Assembly (NCBI RefSeq): GCF_000744415.1
Contig: NZ_JQLW01000005.1
Coordinates: 38,650-102,649 of the forward strand
Origin: Ghiorsea bivora
GTDB taxonomy: Bacteria; Pseudomonadota; Zetaproteobacteria; Mariprofundales; Mariprofundaceae
DNA length: 64,000 bases
Direction: 5' to 3'
The translations under genes were made by a program, and so were the position numbers. The notes beneath the pieces were generated by a model. It was not told the origin of the DNA. It saw only the letters and a program-made list of their open reading frames with translations, and ran no database searches. This document shows positions 16,267-25,548 of this stretch, in pieces (the first letter of the stretch is position 1; each line of letters begins with the position of its first letter).

Positions 16267-18947
16267 GAACCCGACAATAGTCTTTTCATCTCAGGAACGC
16301 ACGAACCACAACCCGTGCCCGCCTTGGTACAAGCCTTGAGCGTTTCCAAATCACCACAGCCACTTTCCATGACTGCAAGCAATTCAAGCTCGCCCACATT
16401 ATGACAAGCGCAAATGATTTTACCCTTGGTGTCTTCAGTGTTGACCACGCTGCTCGGAGCAAGCAGGAATGGGCGCATATCACCCACATCCGTACCTTCC
16501 AGCATCAGTTTACGCAACCACTTGGCTTCAGAAATATCACCACCCACCCAACGCACTGCTACCAAGTGCCCATTGCTATCAATCCATGCTTTGCGATTGA
16601 TACCAAGGCGTTTATCCGAATAAGTTAACACTTCAAATGCCTGACCTTGTTCTAAAATATGGTCTAGGCGTTTGTATTGTTCATCACGCAAAGGTTGCGT
16701 ACAAGCAATATCAATAGAGGTCACAGGAAACTTTTGCCCCGCACACGCCACCACACCATACGTATACTCCACAATCATTTCACGACCCAAATCCACATGT
16801 TCACCCGCCATCAGCATCATGCCATGCCAAGCTGCTTGAAATGGTTGAATGCGCACTGCTGAATGTTTAAATTCAGGCTCTTTGGACAGAGGGTCAACTG
16901 ATGTTTTTATCAAACTATTAATACGTCCCGCCCTCGCCATCATTTTACCCCAATGCATGGGGAAGAAAATCAAACTTTTGCGGATATCTTTGCTAATTTG
17001 CGCTGGCGCAATCACTTCACCACGGCGTGATGTAATCAACACCAGGTCTTCATCTTCAATACCATATGCTTTGGCATCATCAGGATGAATTTGTACCGTA
17101 GGCACAGGAATATGCTGCATCAATTGCGGCACAGCTCCTGATTTGGTCATGGTATGCCATTGGTCGCGAATACGACCTGTGGTTAATGAAATCGGATATT
17201 CCGCATCAGTAGGCTCAGCAACAGGGATATAATCAATATCCACAAAGTGTGCTTTTTTATCTGCTGTTTCATATTGATTATCTGTGTATAAACGTTTGAT
17301 TTCGCCTGCTTTATCACCTTTTCGAAACGGCCATTGCTGCGGCCCAAATTCATCGAGCAGAGCATACGAAAGCCCTGAAATATCAATGTCTACACCTTGG
17401 GTTAAACCACAATGTTCATCAAATACATCGCCTGCTGTTTTATAGGCAAATGCTTTTGACCAATCTTGGCCAAGCTTTTCACCCAACACGATTCCGAAAT
17501 CTGCGGCAATCTTCCAATCATCACGGGATAAACCCGCTTTAGGAATAGCCTGCTGCAAATGCGTGATGCGGCGCTCAGTGTTGGTAATCGTGCCTTCTTT
17601 TTCTGCCCAACCTGAAGCAGGAAACAACACATGCGCTAGCTTGGTTGTATCTGTGGGATGATAAGCATCGGATACCATTACCAATTCTGCTTTTTTCAGT
17701 GCCGCTTCGGCGCGTTTGGCATCGGGCATAGAAATAATCGGGTTGGTGCATGCAATCCAAACGGCTTTAACTGAGCCTTCTTCCAACGCGCTAAACAATT
17801 CTGTAGCCGTGAGTCCTGGCTTGGACGGCACATCATCTACACCCCAATAATGGGCGACTTCTTTGCGGTGTTCTGGGTTGGTATATTCGCGGTGTGCAGC
17901 CAGCATATTCGCCATACCACCCACCTCACGACCACCCATAGCATTGGGCTGACCAGTCAGTGAAAATGGACCACAGCCTTCTTTGCCGACAAGCCCAGTC
18001 GCCAAATGGAGGTTGATTAATGCATTGTTTTTATCTGTGCCCGATGAAGATTGATTTAAACCCATGGTCCAAAAGGACAACGTTTTACTTTCACCAAACC
18101 ATCGCGCTGCTTGAATAATATCTTCTGGGTTTAAACCACATGTTTTTGCCGTTTCACCTAGATTAATATTTAAAGCTTTTTCCCGAACCTCAGCAAAACC
18201 AGCCGTGTATTTGGCAATATAATCTTCATCGGTAAAACCCTCTTGTAGCAACACATGTAATATCGCCTGATACAATAATACATCTGTGCCTGGTTTGAGT
18301 GGTAAGTGCAAATCAGCAATAGAGCATGTATCAGTGCGGCGCGGATCAACCACAATCACTTTTAAATCAGGATTGGCTTCCTTGGCAGCTTCTAGCCTAC
18401 GAAAGACAATAGGGTGCGCATACGCAGGATTTGCCCCTGCAATAAAGAAACAGCTGGCTTTTTCAATATCATCATAACAAGTTGGAGGCCCATCTGCGCC
18501 AAAAGCGCGTTTATAACCTGCCACAGCGGAACTCATGCAAAGCCTAGAATTGGTGTCGATATTATTGCTACCAATAAACCCTTTCATGAGTTTGTTGAAT
18601 ACATAATAATCTTCAGTGAGCAGCTGACCAGACACATAAAACGCGACCGCATCAGGCCCGTGTTCTTTAATGATGTCTGCAAACTTCTGTGCGGTATGAT
18701 TTAAAGCAGTACCCCAATCCACAGGTGCAAAAGGTGCATCCAAAGATGTACGCAACTGCGGCACCAATAAACGGTCTTTGCTGTTGACCGTGTGATGCAA
18801 TTCTCGCCCTTTCGAGCACAGCTTGCCTTGGTTGGTAGGGTGGTTTATATCACCACTCAATGAAATGATTTTCTCACCATCAGTTTCCAAACGGATGCCA
18901 CAACCTGTACCACAATAGGAACAGGCGCTATTTACAGTTGCTGTCAT
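16263..18947 (-). CDS. nasA: Assimilatory nitrate reductase catalytic subunit
   Basis: An 894-residue cytoplasmic molybdoenzyme reducing nitrate to nitrite. The N-terminus binds a [4Fe-4S] cluster through CSYCGTGCGIRL and GKLCSKGREL; the body is the bis-MGD fold. The C-terminus carries a BFD-like [2Fe-2S] domain (ICACHNVGELELL, then ACTKAGTGCGSCVPEMK), as in NADH-linked NasA enzymes. No Tat signal is present. It is followed by moaA (four-base overlap) and preceded by nirD, so nitrate and nitrite reduction are co-expressed, probably from the sigma54 promoter before nirB. Confidence 0.95.
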   Translation of the reverse strand: MTATVNSACSYCGTGCGIRLETDGEKIISLSGDINHPTNQGKLCSKGRELHHTVNSKDRLLVPQLRTSLDAPFAPVDWGTALNHTAQKFADIIKEHGPDAVAFYVSGQLLTEDYYVFNKLMKGFIGSNNIDTNSRLCMSSAVAGYKRAFGADGPPTCYDDIEKASCFFIAGANPAYAHPIVFRRLEAAKEANPDLKVIVVDPRRTDTCSIADLHLPLKPGTDVLLYQAILHVLLQEGFTDEDYIAKYTAGFAEVREKALNINLGETAKTCGLNPEDIIQAARWFGESKTLSFWTMGLNQSSSGTDKNNALINLHLATGLVGKEGCGPFSLTGQPNAMGGREVGGMANMLAAHREYTNPEHRKEVAHYWGVDDVPSKPGLTATELFSALEEGSVKAVWIACTNPIISMPDAKRAEAALKKAELVMVSDAYHPTDTTKLAHVLFPASGWAEKEGTITNTERRITHLQQAIPKAGLSRDDWKIAADFGIVLGEKLGQDWSKAFAYKTAGDVFDEHCGLTQGVDIDISGLSYALLDEFGPQQWPFRKGDKAGEIKRLYTDNQYETADKKAHFVDIDYIPVAEPTDAEYPISLTTGRIRDQWHTMTKSGAVPQLMQHIPVPTVQIHPDDAKAYGIEDEDLVLITSRRGEVIAPAQISKDIRKSLIFFPMHWGKMMARAGRINSLIKTSVDPLSKEPEFKHSAVRIQPFQAAWHGMMLMAGEHVDLGREMIVEYTYGVVACAGQKFPVTSIDIACTQPLRDEQYKRLDHILEQGQAFEVLTYSDKRLGINRKAWIDSNGHLVAVRWVGGDISEAKWLRKLMLEGTDVGDMRPFLLAPSSVVNTEDTKGKIICACHNVGELELLAVMESGCGDLETLKACTKAGTGCGSCVPEMKRLLSGS

Positions 18948-18953
18948 ATAAGC

Positions 18954-19283
18954 TTAGAGGGCTAAGAAAACAGTGCCGTTTTCAACCTTCACAGGATAAG
19001 TTTTTACACAGCCTTCATCAGGTGCGGCAACTTGCCCATCATCCAAATGGATGCGCCAGTTATGCAAGGGACACAACACATCATCACCTGAAATAATACC
19101 ATCCACCAACGGTCCATTTTTATGCGGGCAACGATTTTCCAAAGCTTTCACTCTATCATTGCTCAAACGAAACACAGCAATCACTGTGTTATCTGCACGC
19201 ACTGTACGGGCTTGCGCTGGTGGGATTTCATCCAGTTTACATACTTCAATCCATTTTGGATTTAAATCATTTTTATCTGGCAT
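18954..19283 (-). CDS. nirD: Nitrite reductase small subunit NirD (Rieske)
   Basis: A 109-residue Rieske-type [2Fe-2S] protein, the small subunit of NADH-dependent assimilatory nitrite reductase. Ligand boxes are RCPHKNGPL and CPLHNWRIHLDDG (C-x-H and C-x2-H). Its start overlaps the nirB stop by one base. Confidence 0.95.
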   Translation of the reverse strand: MPDKNDLNPKWIEVCKLDEIPPAQARTVRADNTVIAVFRLSNDRVKALENRCPHKNGPLVDGIISGDDVLCPLHNWRIHLDDGQVAAPDEGCVKTYPVKVENGTVFLAL

Positions 19284-21742
19284 TATACTGACTCCACACG
19301 AACAGGAATATCAATCGGTTTGTATTCCGTAAATTTTTCATAACCTTTATCCGCATCTTCAACACGCGCTTGCCAAGGGTCATGCGCTTGGGCATCAAGG
19401 TAAGTATGTAAACGTGCCACCAAAGCTTTTCGATTTTCAACATCATCCACTACGGTTGCTTTGATACTGTCCAAACCTACACGCTGTTGCCAAGGCGCAG
19501 TCCGCTCATTGTGGCGGCCTGTCTCACGATAGTGTTGCAAATAAGCTTTGGTAATTTCTTCAACTTCTGCTTCATTATCTACAATACAAAGTAACTCTGT
19601 CGCCACAACATGTACGCCGCCATTACCGCCTGTGCTGATTTCCCAGCCGCCTTCAACGCCAACAATACCAACATCTTTAATCGTGGCTTCTGCGCAATTT
19701 CGAGGGCAACCTGATACAGCCAATTTCACTTTGGCTGGGAACCAAATGTGGTCAAGTTGTTTCTCTAAATGAATGCCCAAAGAAGTGGAATCTTGGGTAC
19801 CAAACCTGCACCATTCTGAACCCACACAGGTTTTTACCGTACGCAATGCTTTACCATAAGCATAACCACATGCCATATCCAAATCTTTCCACATCGGTGC
19901 TAAATCTTCTTTTTTTACACCCAATAAATCGATACGTTGACCACCTGTAATTTTCACGGTGGGTACATTATATTTCTTGGCTACGGTCGCAATTTTAATC
20001 AGTTCATCTGGCGTGGTCACACCGCCATAAATACGTGGAATAACTGAAAAAGTTCCGTCTTTCTGAATATTGGCATGCATTTTTTCATTGGCGATACGCG
20101 AAGTGCGGTCGTCTTCTGAATCTTCAGGCCAAATCATGCCGATATAATAGTTAATCGCAGGGCGACAAACTTGGCAACCTTCACCTTGCCAGTCCAACAC
20201 ATTCATCACTTCACGCACCAAGGTTAACTTCTTGGTTTTAATTTGTTCTTTCACTTGTTCATGGTTCAATTCTGTGCAGCCACAAATTGGATCATGCTCA
20301 GATTCAACAAACGCCGTACCCAATGTGGATGCCAAAATCTGATCAATCAGACCCGTACAACCACCGCACGAACCACCCGCCTTGGTACAAGCTGTAATTT
20401 CTTTGCGTGTGGTAAACCCCTCTTTAACAATAGAATCCACAATATCTTTTTTACTAATGCCATTACAGCCACAAACCACTGTGTCATCACTCATCGCCGA
20501 TGCTAAATCTTCGCCTGAATGCCCCGAATCCCCCAGCCCCGATGCTGAGAATAGGATGCTAGAGCGCAGCTCGGAGATATCTTTGCCATCTTGCATCCAT
20601 TGGAAGAAAGTTGGTCCATCAGCCGTGTCACCAAACATGACCACACCTTTGATTTTATCATCTTCCAAAATCATTTTCTTGTATACGCCGCCGTGTTTAT
20701 CCAGAAGCTCAATCACATCCGCGCCCGGCGTGCCCATGAAATCGCCAGCAGAAAACACATCAATGCCTGATACTTTCAATTTGGTGGACACCACAGAACC
20801 TGTGTATGATTTTAAACCATTGCCTGTAATTTGATATGCCAACACTTTGGCTTGCTCAAATAACGGTGCAACAAGCCCGTATGCAATGCCTCTATGCTCA
20901 GCACATTCACCCACCACATACACAGATGCATCGGTAACCGTTTGCATATAATCATTAACCACAATGCCCTTGTTACAGAATAAACCACATGATTCAGCCA
21001 AAGTTTTGTTCGGGCGAATACCCACAGCCATCACCAATAAATCACAGTCTAATGTAGAACCATCTTTAAATTTCAGCCCTTCAACACGTTTGTCACCCAA
21101 CACTTCCGTGGTCAGTGTAGACATTTTAAATTTCATACCTTGTGCTTCCAGCGAGGTTTTAAGCATTTCGCCTGCAACACTATCCAACTGCATATTCATC
21201 AAAGTGTCTTGGTCGTGCATCACAGTGGCTTCCATGCCGAGGTTTAATAAACCTTTCGCAGCCTCCAGGCCCAAAAGACCACCACCAATCACAGCCGCTT
21301 TTTTATATGTTTTTGCCGCTTCAAACATTTTATCGCAATCTTCAATGTCACGGAATGCAATCACACCTTCTTTGTCGTGCCCTGGAATCGGGATAATAAA
21401 TGGATTCGAACCCGTTGCGATAATCAAGTTGTCATATTCTGCTGTGGTGCCGTCTTCTGCGGTGACCAAATTTTTGCCACGATGAATTTCCGTAACCTTC
21501 TTGCCCATATGCAATTTGATGCCGTTATCTTTATACCATTGTTCATCATTCAAGATGATATCTTCAATCGTGGTATCACCCGCAAGCACTGGAGATAACA
21601 TAATACGATTATAGTTGGGATATCTCTCCGCGCCAAAAATCGTAATTTCAAACATGTCGGGATTGGCCTTTAAAATCTCTTCAATAGCACGTACACCTGC
21701 CATGCCATTACCAATCATTACCAATTTTTTCTTATCGCTCAT
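19283..21742 (-). CDS. nirB: NADH-dependent nitrite reductase large subunit NirB
   Basis: Reduces nitrite to ammonium in the cytoplasm using NADH. About 819 residues from ATG 21742 (GAGGTTGAA upstream; the frame extends to 21766). Order of domains: FAD/NAD(P)H oxidoreductase (MIGNGMAGVRAIEEI; VIGGGLLGLEAAKGL), two BFD-like [2Fe-2S] modules (CGCNGISKKDIVD... CGGC; CGCTELNHEQV... CQVC), then the sulfite/nitrite reductase domain with the sirohaem-[4Fe-4S] ligands TCVGSEWCRFG and SGCPRNCAEA. A sigma54-type promoter lies about 55-70 bases upstream. Confidence 0.97.
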   Translation of the reverse strand: MSDKKKLVMIGNGMAGVRAIEEILKANPDMFEITIFGAERYPNYNRIMLSPVLAGDTTIEDIILNDEQWYKDNGIKLHMGKKVTEIHRGKNLVTAEDGTTAEYDNLIIATGSNPFIIPIPGHDKEGVIAFRDIEDCDKMFEAAKTYKKAAVIGGGLLGLEAAKGLLNLGMEATVMHDQDTLMNMQLDSVAGEMLKTSLEAQGMKFKMSTLTTEVLGDKRVEGLKFKDGSTLDCDLLVMAVGIRPNKTLAESCGLFCNKGIVVNDYMQTVTDASVYVVGECAEHRGIAYGLVAPLFEQAKVLAYQITGNGLKSYTGSVVSTKLKVSGIDVFSAGDFMGTPGADVIELLDKHGGVYKKMILEDDKIKGVVMFGDTADGPTFFQWMQDGKDISELRSSILFSASGLGDSGHSGEDLASAMSDDTVVCGCNGISKKDIVDSIVKEGFTTRKEITACTKAGGSCGGCTGLIDQILASTLGTAFVESEHDPICGCTELNHEQVKEQIKTKKLTLVREVMNVLDWQGEGCQVCRPAINYYIGMIWPEDSEDDRTSRIANEKMHANIQKDGTFSVIPRIYGGVTTPDELIKIATVAKKYNVPTVKITGGQRIDLLGVKKEDLAPMWKDLDMACGYAYGKALRTVKTCVGSEWCRFGTQDSTSLGIHLEKQLDHIWFPAKVKLAVSGCPRNCAEATIKDVGIVGVEGGWEISTGGNGGVHVVATELLCIVDNEAEVEEITKAYLQHYRETGRHNERTAPWQQRVGLDSIKATVVDDVENRKALVARLHTYLDAQAHDPWQARVEDADKGYEKFTEYKPIDIPVRVESV

Positions 21743-21797
21743 TTCAACCTCGCGGGCATAATTCAATTTAATATTCTTTTTGATTGCACCCTATATA

Positions 21798-21812
21798 GCA
21801 ATCTCTGTGCCT
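21798..21812 (-). promoter_or_regulatory. Sigma54 (-24/-12) promoter of nirB operon
   Basis: On the minus strand AGGCAC-AGAGA-TTGC fits the TGGCAC-N5-TTGC consensus, with the invariant GG and GC ten bases apart. It points to nirB, about 44 bases of leader. An inverted repeat GATTGC-N10-GCAATC (21782-21803) overlaps the -12 element. NtrC-type nitrogen control is the likely meaning; no clear activator site was recognised. Confidence 0.65.
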
Positions 21813-21953
21813 ACATGCTTTTTCACGTTTCAGCACACAAAAAACAGTATGACCGGCACATTAAGCTTAAAATATAGGCTATATATGCATAATAATTAAT
21901 CACACACTGACAAAAAGCCCCTTTCTTTACGGCAAACTGTTTCATTTGTAACA

Positions 21954-21969
21954 TGGCACTTGCCTTGCT
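21954..21969 (+). promoter_or_regulatory. Sigma54 (-24/-12) promoter of nitrate transporter
   Basis: TGGCAC-TTGCC-TTGCT is a full match to the sigma54 consensus, with GG at 21955-21956 and GC at 21967-21968. The transcript should start near 21980, about 65 bases before the transporter ATG. It is divergent from the nirB sigma54 promoter. Confidence 0.8.
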
Positions 21970-22044
21970 CCTAACGCAAAGTATGCAAAATCATTAATCG
22001 CAGAAATACGCGCATGCATTCAAGATAAGCGAGGAGAAAAACAC

Positions 22045-23556
22045 ATGGCCGCAACAGGTGTTGGCGTTGACCAAAGCAAAATAAACTTATTTTCCTTCAC
22101 TGGCAAAATGAAAATTCTACACATGTCATGGCTGGCGTTTTTTATCAGCTTTATGGTGTGGTTTAACTTTGCCCCCCTTCTCGCATCCATCCGTGAAACT
22201 TTTGGCCTATCCGACCAAGAAGTAAAACTTCTACTTATCTTAAACGTCTCCCTCACCATTCCTGCCCGCATCATCATTGGTATGTTGGTGGATAAATACG
22301 GGCCTAAAATTACATTCTCAGTTTTGCTTGGTTTGGGTAGTATCGTTTGCTTCTTATTCGCTTTTGCAGAAACCTACACCGAGCTTGCCACCTACCGCTT
22401 TTTATTGGGTTTTGTGGGCGCAGGTTTTGTAATTGGCATTCGCTTGGTATCAGAATGGTTTCCTGCCAAACAAGTCGGTACTGCCGAAGGTATTTATGGT
22501 GGCTGGGGCAATTTTGGTTCCGCAGGTGCTGCCATCTTATTACCTACACTGGCTGCATGGATTGGTGGGGATGATGGCTGGCGTTGGGCTGTAGCCACGA
22601 CTGGATTCTTAGCACTAGGCTTTTCAGTTGTTTTCTATTTTTCAGTGAGCAATAACCCCAAAGGTACCACCTACTTCCGCCCGAAAAACTTAGGTGCAAT
22701 GGAAGTGACCAGCAAGGGTGACTTCTTTTTATATTGCGCCATGACCGCACCCCTTTATTTAGCACTTGGTACCTTGGCTTGGAAAGTTGGCCCAGCTAAC
22801 CTTGATATTTTTTCAGCCAATATTACTTGGATGATTTACGCAGCTTTATTTGTACTCTACGCTTACCAAGTATCGAATATTTATAAAATCAATAAAGGTT
22901 TATTTGCCGCCAACGCGCGACCTGTACCTGAAATTCACCGCTACAAATTTAAGCAAGTTGCCGCCTTGAATTTTTCTTATATGATTACATTTGGTGCTGA
23001 GCTTGCCGTGATTTCCATGCTTCCTTTATTCTTCTTTGATACATTCAAAGACAGCGCAAATTTATCCGTGGCAGAAGCCGCTTTGATTGCATCGATTTTT
23101 GCAGGGTTAAATATTGTGATGCGCCCTATGGGCGGCTACTGGAGCGACAAATTTGGGCGTAAGCTCGTTTTGTCCATTACCCTGATTGGTGCCGCTGTAG
23201 GCTTTTTCTTGATGTCTCAAATCACCCCCGATTGGTCGATTCCTGCAGCTGTGGGCGTGATGGTGATTGCGGCTGTATTTGTCAACGCTGGTAATGGCGC
23301 AGTGTTTGCCGTTGTACCTTTGGTGAAGCGCCGCTTAACTGGTGGTGTTGCGGGTACAACGGGTGCATTTGGTAATGTCGGCGGGGTAACTTTCCTTACC
23401 GTCTTATCTTTTGTATCCTCAGACACCTTCTTTATGGTTATATCTGCGGCGGCATTTGCTATCTTCTTACTCGTCATGTTATTACTTGAAGAACCCAAAG
23501 GTTTTATGTACGAACAAAATGAAGATGGCAGTATTGAAAAAATAAACCTTCATTAA
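22045..23556 (+). CDS. Nitrate/nitrite MFS transporter (NarK/NasA type)
   Basis: A 503-residue major-facilitator protein with about 12 membrane helices. It carries the nitrate-porter signatures in EGIYGGWGNFGSAGAA and NAGNGAVFAVVPLVKRR followed by GGVAGTTGAFGNVGGV, which contain the Gly-rich helices and Arg residues that bind nitrate. The start has GAGGAG upstream. An N-terminal hydrophilic tail precedes helix 1. Its divergent position from nirBD-nasA and the sigma54 promoter indicate assimilatory nitrate uptake. Confidence 0.93.
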   Translation: MAATGVGVDQSKINLFSFTGKMKILHMSWLAFFISFMVWFNFAPLLASIRETFGLSDQEVKLLLILNVSLTIPARIIIGMLVDKYGPKITFSVLLGLGSIVCFLFAFAETYTELATYRFLLGFVGAGFVIGIRLVSEWFPAKQVGTAEGIYGGWGNFGSAGAAILLPTLAAWIGGDDGWRWAVATTGFLALGFSVVFYFSVSNNPKGTTYFRPKNLGAMEVTSKGDFFLYCAMTAPLYLALGTLAWKVGPANLDIFSANITWMIYAALFVLYAYQVSNIYKINKGLFAANARPVPEIHRYKFKQVAALNFSYMITFGAELAVISMLPLFFFDTFKDSANLSVAEAALIASIFAGLNIVMRPMGGYWSDKFGRKLVLSITLIGAAVGFFLMSQITPDWSIPAAVGVMVIAAVFVNAGNGAVFAVVPLVKRRLTGGVAGTTGAFGNVGGVTFLTVLSFVSSDTFFMVISAAAFAIFLLVMLLLEEPKGFMYEQNEDGSIEKINLH

Positions 23557-23582
23557 TCATAGCAGGTAAGGGCGGCAAATGA

Positions 23583-25277
23583 ATGGCAGACGTTTTACAA
23601 GTTAAAGCAGGGCAACACACCAGCGCGGGCATCAAACCCCACAATGAAGACTCCTGCGGCATTCATATTTCAAAAGGTGCAGCGCTTACGCACAAAGGCA
23701 TTGTGGCTGTAACCGCCGATGGTGTTGGCTCATCAGAAGCAGGGCGCGAAGCCAGTGAACATTGTGTTAAAGCATTCATCGATGATTACCTTAGCACCCC
23801 CATGTCTTGGAGCGTACAAACATCAGGTGAACGTATTATCAAATCATTGAATTCTTGGTTATATAATCAAGGCCAAATTCGTTATGCCTCAGAGCTAAGT
23901 TTAGCAACTACATTGGCTATTCTTATCTTGAAATCAACAACAGCACATATTTTTCATGTTGGTGACTCCCGTGTTTACCGCATCCGAAATGGAAAAATAA
24001 AGTGTCTAACCAAAGACCATCGCTTAGTGATTGATAAAAATAAAACTTATTTAGCACGTGCTATGGGTGGTGAACATGATGTTCACTTTGATTATGCCAG
24101 ACACCTTGTTGAAGTGGATGACACCTTTGTGCTCACCACAGATGGTATTCATGAATTTATTGATGATACAACCATCATGAATTTCGCTGTAGAGGGTGAT
24201 GCAGAAGCTGCCGCACAACATATCGTCAACGCAGCTTTAGAATCAGGTAGTGATGATAACCTCACAGCACAAGTTTTACGCGTGACCCAACTGCCTAACC
24301 AAGATGAAAATGAGTATTATAAAAAACTAACTGCGCTCCCCTTCCCGCCACCATTAGAACCTGGACAAGAGCTTGATGGCTACAAAGTTATTAAAGAGCT
24401 GCATACCAGCAATACCATACAAGTGTATTTGGCGGAAGACATCGAAAGCGGTGAAAACGTGGTACTTAAAACGCCTTCCGTAAACTTTGAAGATGACCCC
24501 GCTTATATCGACCGCTTCTTGCATGAAGTGTGGGTAGGCAGACGCATTGATAGCCCACATGTGTTTAAAGTATTGCAACTTAAACGTGAACGCAGCTGCA
24601 TTTATTATGTCACAGAATTTTTACAAGGGCAATCGCTCGCCCAATGGATATTAGACCATCCAAAACCCGACCTCGAAAAAGTTCGCGATATGATTGGACA
24701 AATGATTAAAGGTTTAAGGGCTTTTCACCGTAAAGAAATGGTGCATCAAGACATCAAACCTGAAAATATCATGGTTGACCAACACGGTACAATTAAAATT
24801 ATCGACTTTGGCAGCACACGTGTATCTGGTTTAGAGGAAATCCACACTCCAATCAAACAAATGCATGTGGGAGGCACAGCCAATTACATTGCACCTGAGC
24901 TGTTTGATGGTTATGAAGCTACCCCAAAAAGTGATATGTATTCATTAGCCGTAACCATTTATGAAATGCTCAGCGGTGGTCATTTTCCTTATGGTAAACT
25001 TGAAGAAGCCAAACCACACAAACATTACGATTATATTTCTGTACGCAACTACAATCAAGATGTACCCATTTGGATGGATAGAGCCATTCAAAAAGCTGTA
25101 AGCAAAAACCCTGAACGAAGATACGATTCTTTCTCAGAGTTTCAGCATGATTTATCCAACCCCAACCCTGAATTCATGAAGGCAGGTGTGCCGCTTATCG
25201 AACGTAACCCCATTGGTTTTTGGAAAGGGCTGGCTATTATCTCCATTATTTTAAATGTTATCCTTATCTTAACCTAA
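23583..25277 (+). CDS. Fused PP2C phosphatase / Ser-Thr kinase, membrane-anchored
   Basis: A 564-residue two-domain signalling protein. Residues 1-240 are a PP2C-type phosphatase (KPHNEDSCG, VTADGVGSSEAGREASE, HVGDSRVYRI, LTTDGIHEF, SDDNLTAQV; metal-binding Asp residues present). Residues about 265-530 are a Hanks-type kinase: VVLK (catalytic Lys), MVHQDIKPENIMVD (HQD instead of HRD), IIDFGSTR and GGTANYIAPE. A single C-terminal helix (GLAIISIILNVILILT) anchors it. It starts 26 bases after the nitrate transporter. Proteins with this fusion recur beside assimilatory nitrate genes in proteobacteria, so a role in nitrate-uptake control is inferred. Confidence 0.9.
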   Translation: MADVLQVKAGQHTSAGIKPHNEDSCGIHISKGAALTHKGIVAVTADGVGSSEAGREASEHCVKAFIDDYLSTPMSWSVQTSGERIIKSLNSWLYNQGQIRYASELSLATTLAILILKSTTAHIFHVGDSRVYRIRNGKIKCLTKDHRLVIDKNKTYLARAMGGEHDVHFDYARHLVEVDDTFVLTTDGIHEFIDDTTIMNFAVEGDAEAAAQHIVNAALESGSDDNLTAQVLRVTQLPNQDENEYYKKLTALPFPPPLEPGQELDGYKVIKELHTSNTIQVYLAEDIESGENVVLKTPSVNFEDDPAYIDRFLHEVWVGRRIDSPHVFKVLQLKRERSCIYYVTEFLQGQSLAQWILDHPKPDLEKVRDMIGQMIKGLRAFHRKEMVHQDIKPENIMVDQHGTIKIIDFGSTRVSGLEEIHTPIKQMHVGGTANYIAPELFDGYEATPKSDMYSLAVTIYEMLSGGHFPYGKLEEAKPHKHYDYISVRNYNQDVPIWMDRAIQKAVSKNPERRYDSFSEFQHDLSNPNPEFMKAGVPLIERNPIGFWKGLAIISIILNVILILT

Positions 25278-25548
25278 GTAAAATAACATCGGTACTAGCT
25301 GCTAACGTCTGTACAAGCCTGTACTACCTACGGTTTAAAACACCGTTAATATGTAGGCAGTTATTTATTTTTCACAGGGGTGTTGTGCTTTGAATACAAA
25401 AACACGAGTTATTCAGATAACAAAATCCTTAAAATGGATAAAAGCAATGTGAAAGTGTGCGTTGAATCCACCCTACCTAAAGCTCAAGGCAGCAACTCTT
25501 GGACGGGGTAACTCCTATACAGCTACAAAAGGCAACTTGTTTTTATGC
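25278..25548. other. Intergenic spacer between convergent operons
   Basis: No gene seen. A weak hairpin (ACGGT-TTAAAAC-ACCGT, 25330-25346) followed by a T-rich stretch (TTATTTATTTTT) could end transcription from the kinase gene. The minus-strand HPP gene ends on the right side, so the two operons converge here. Confidence 0.35.
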
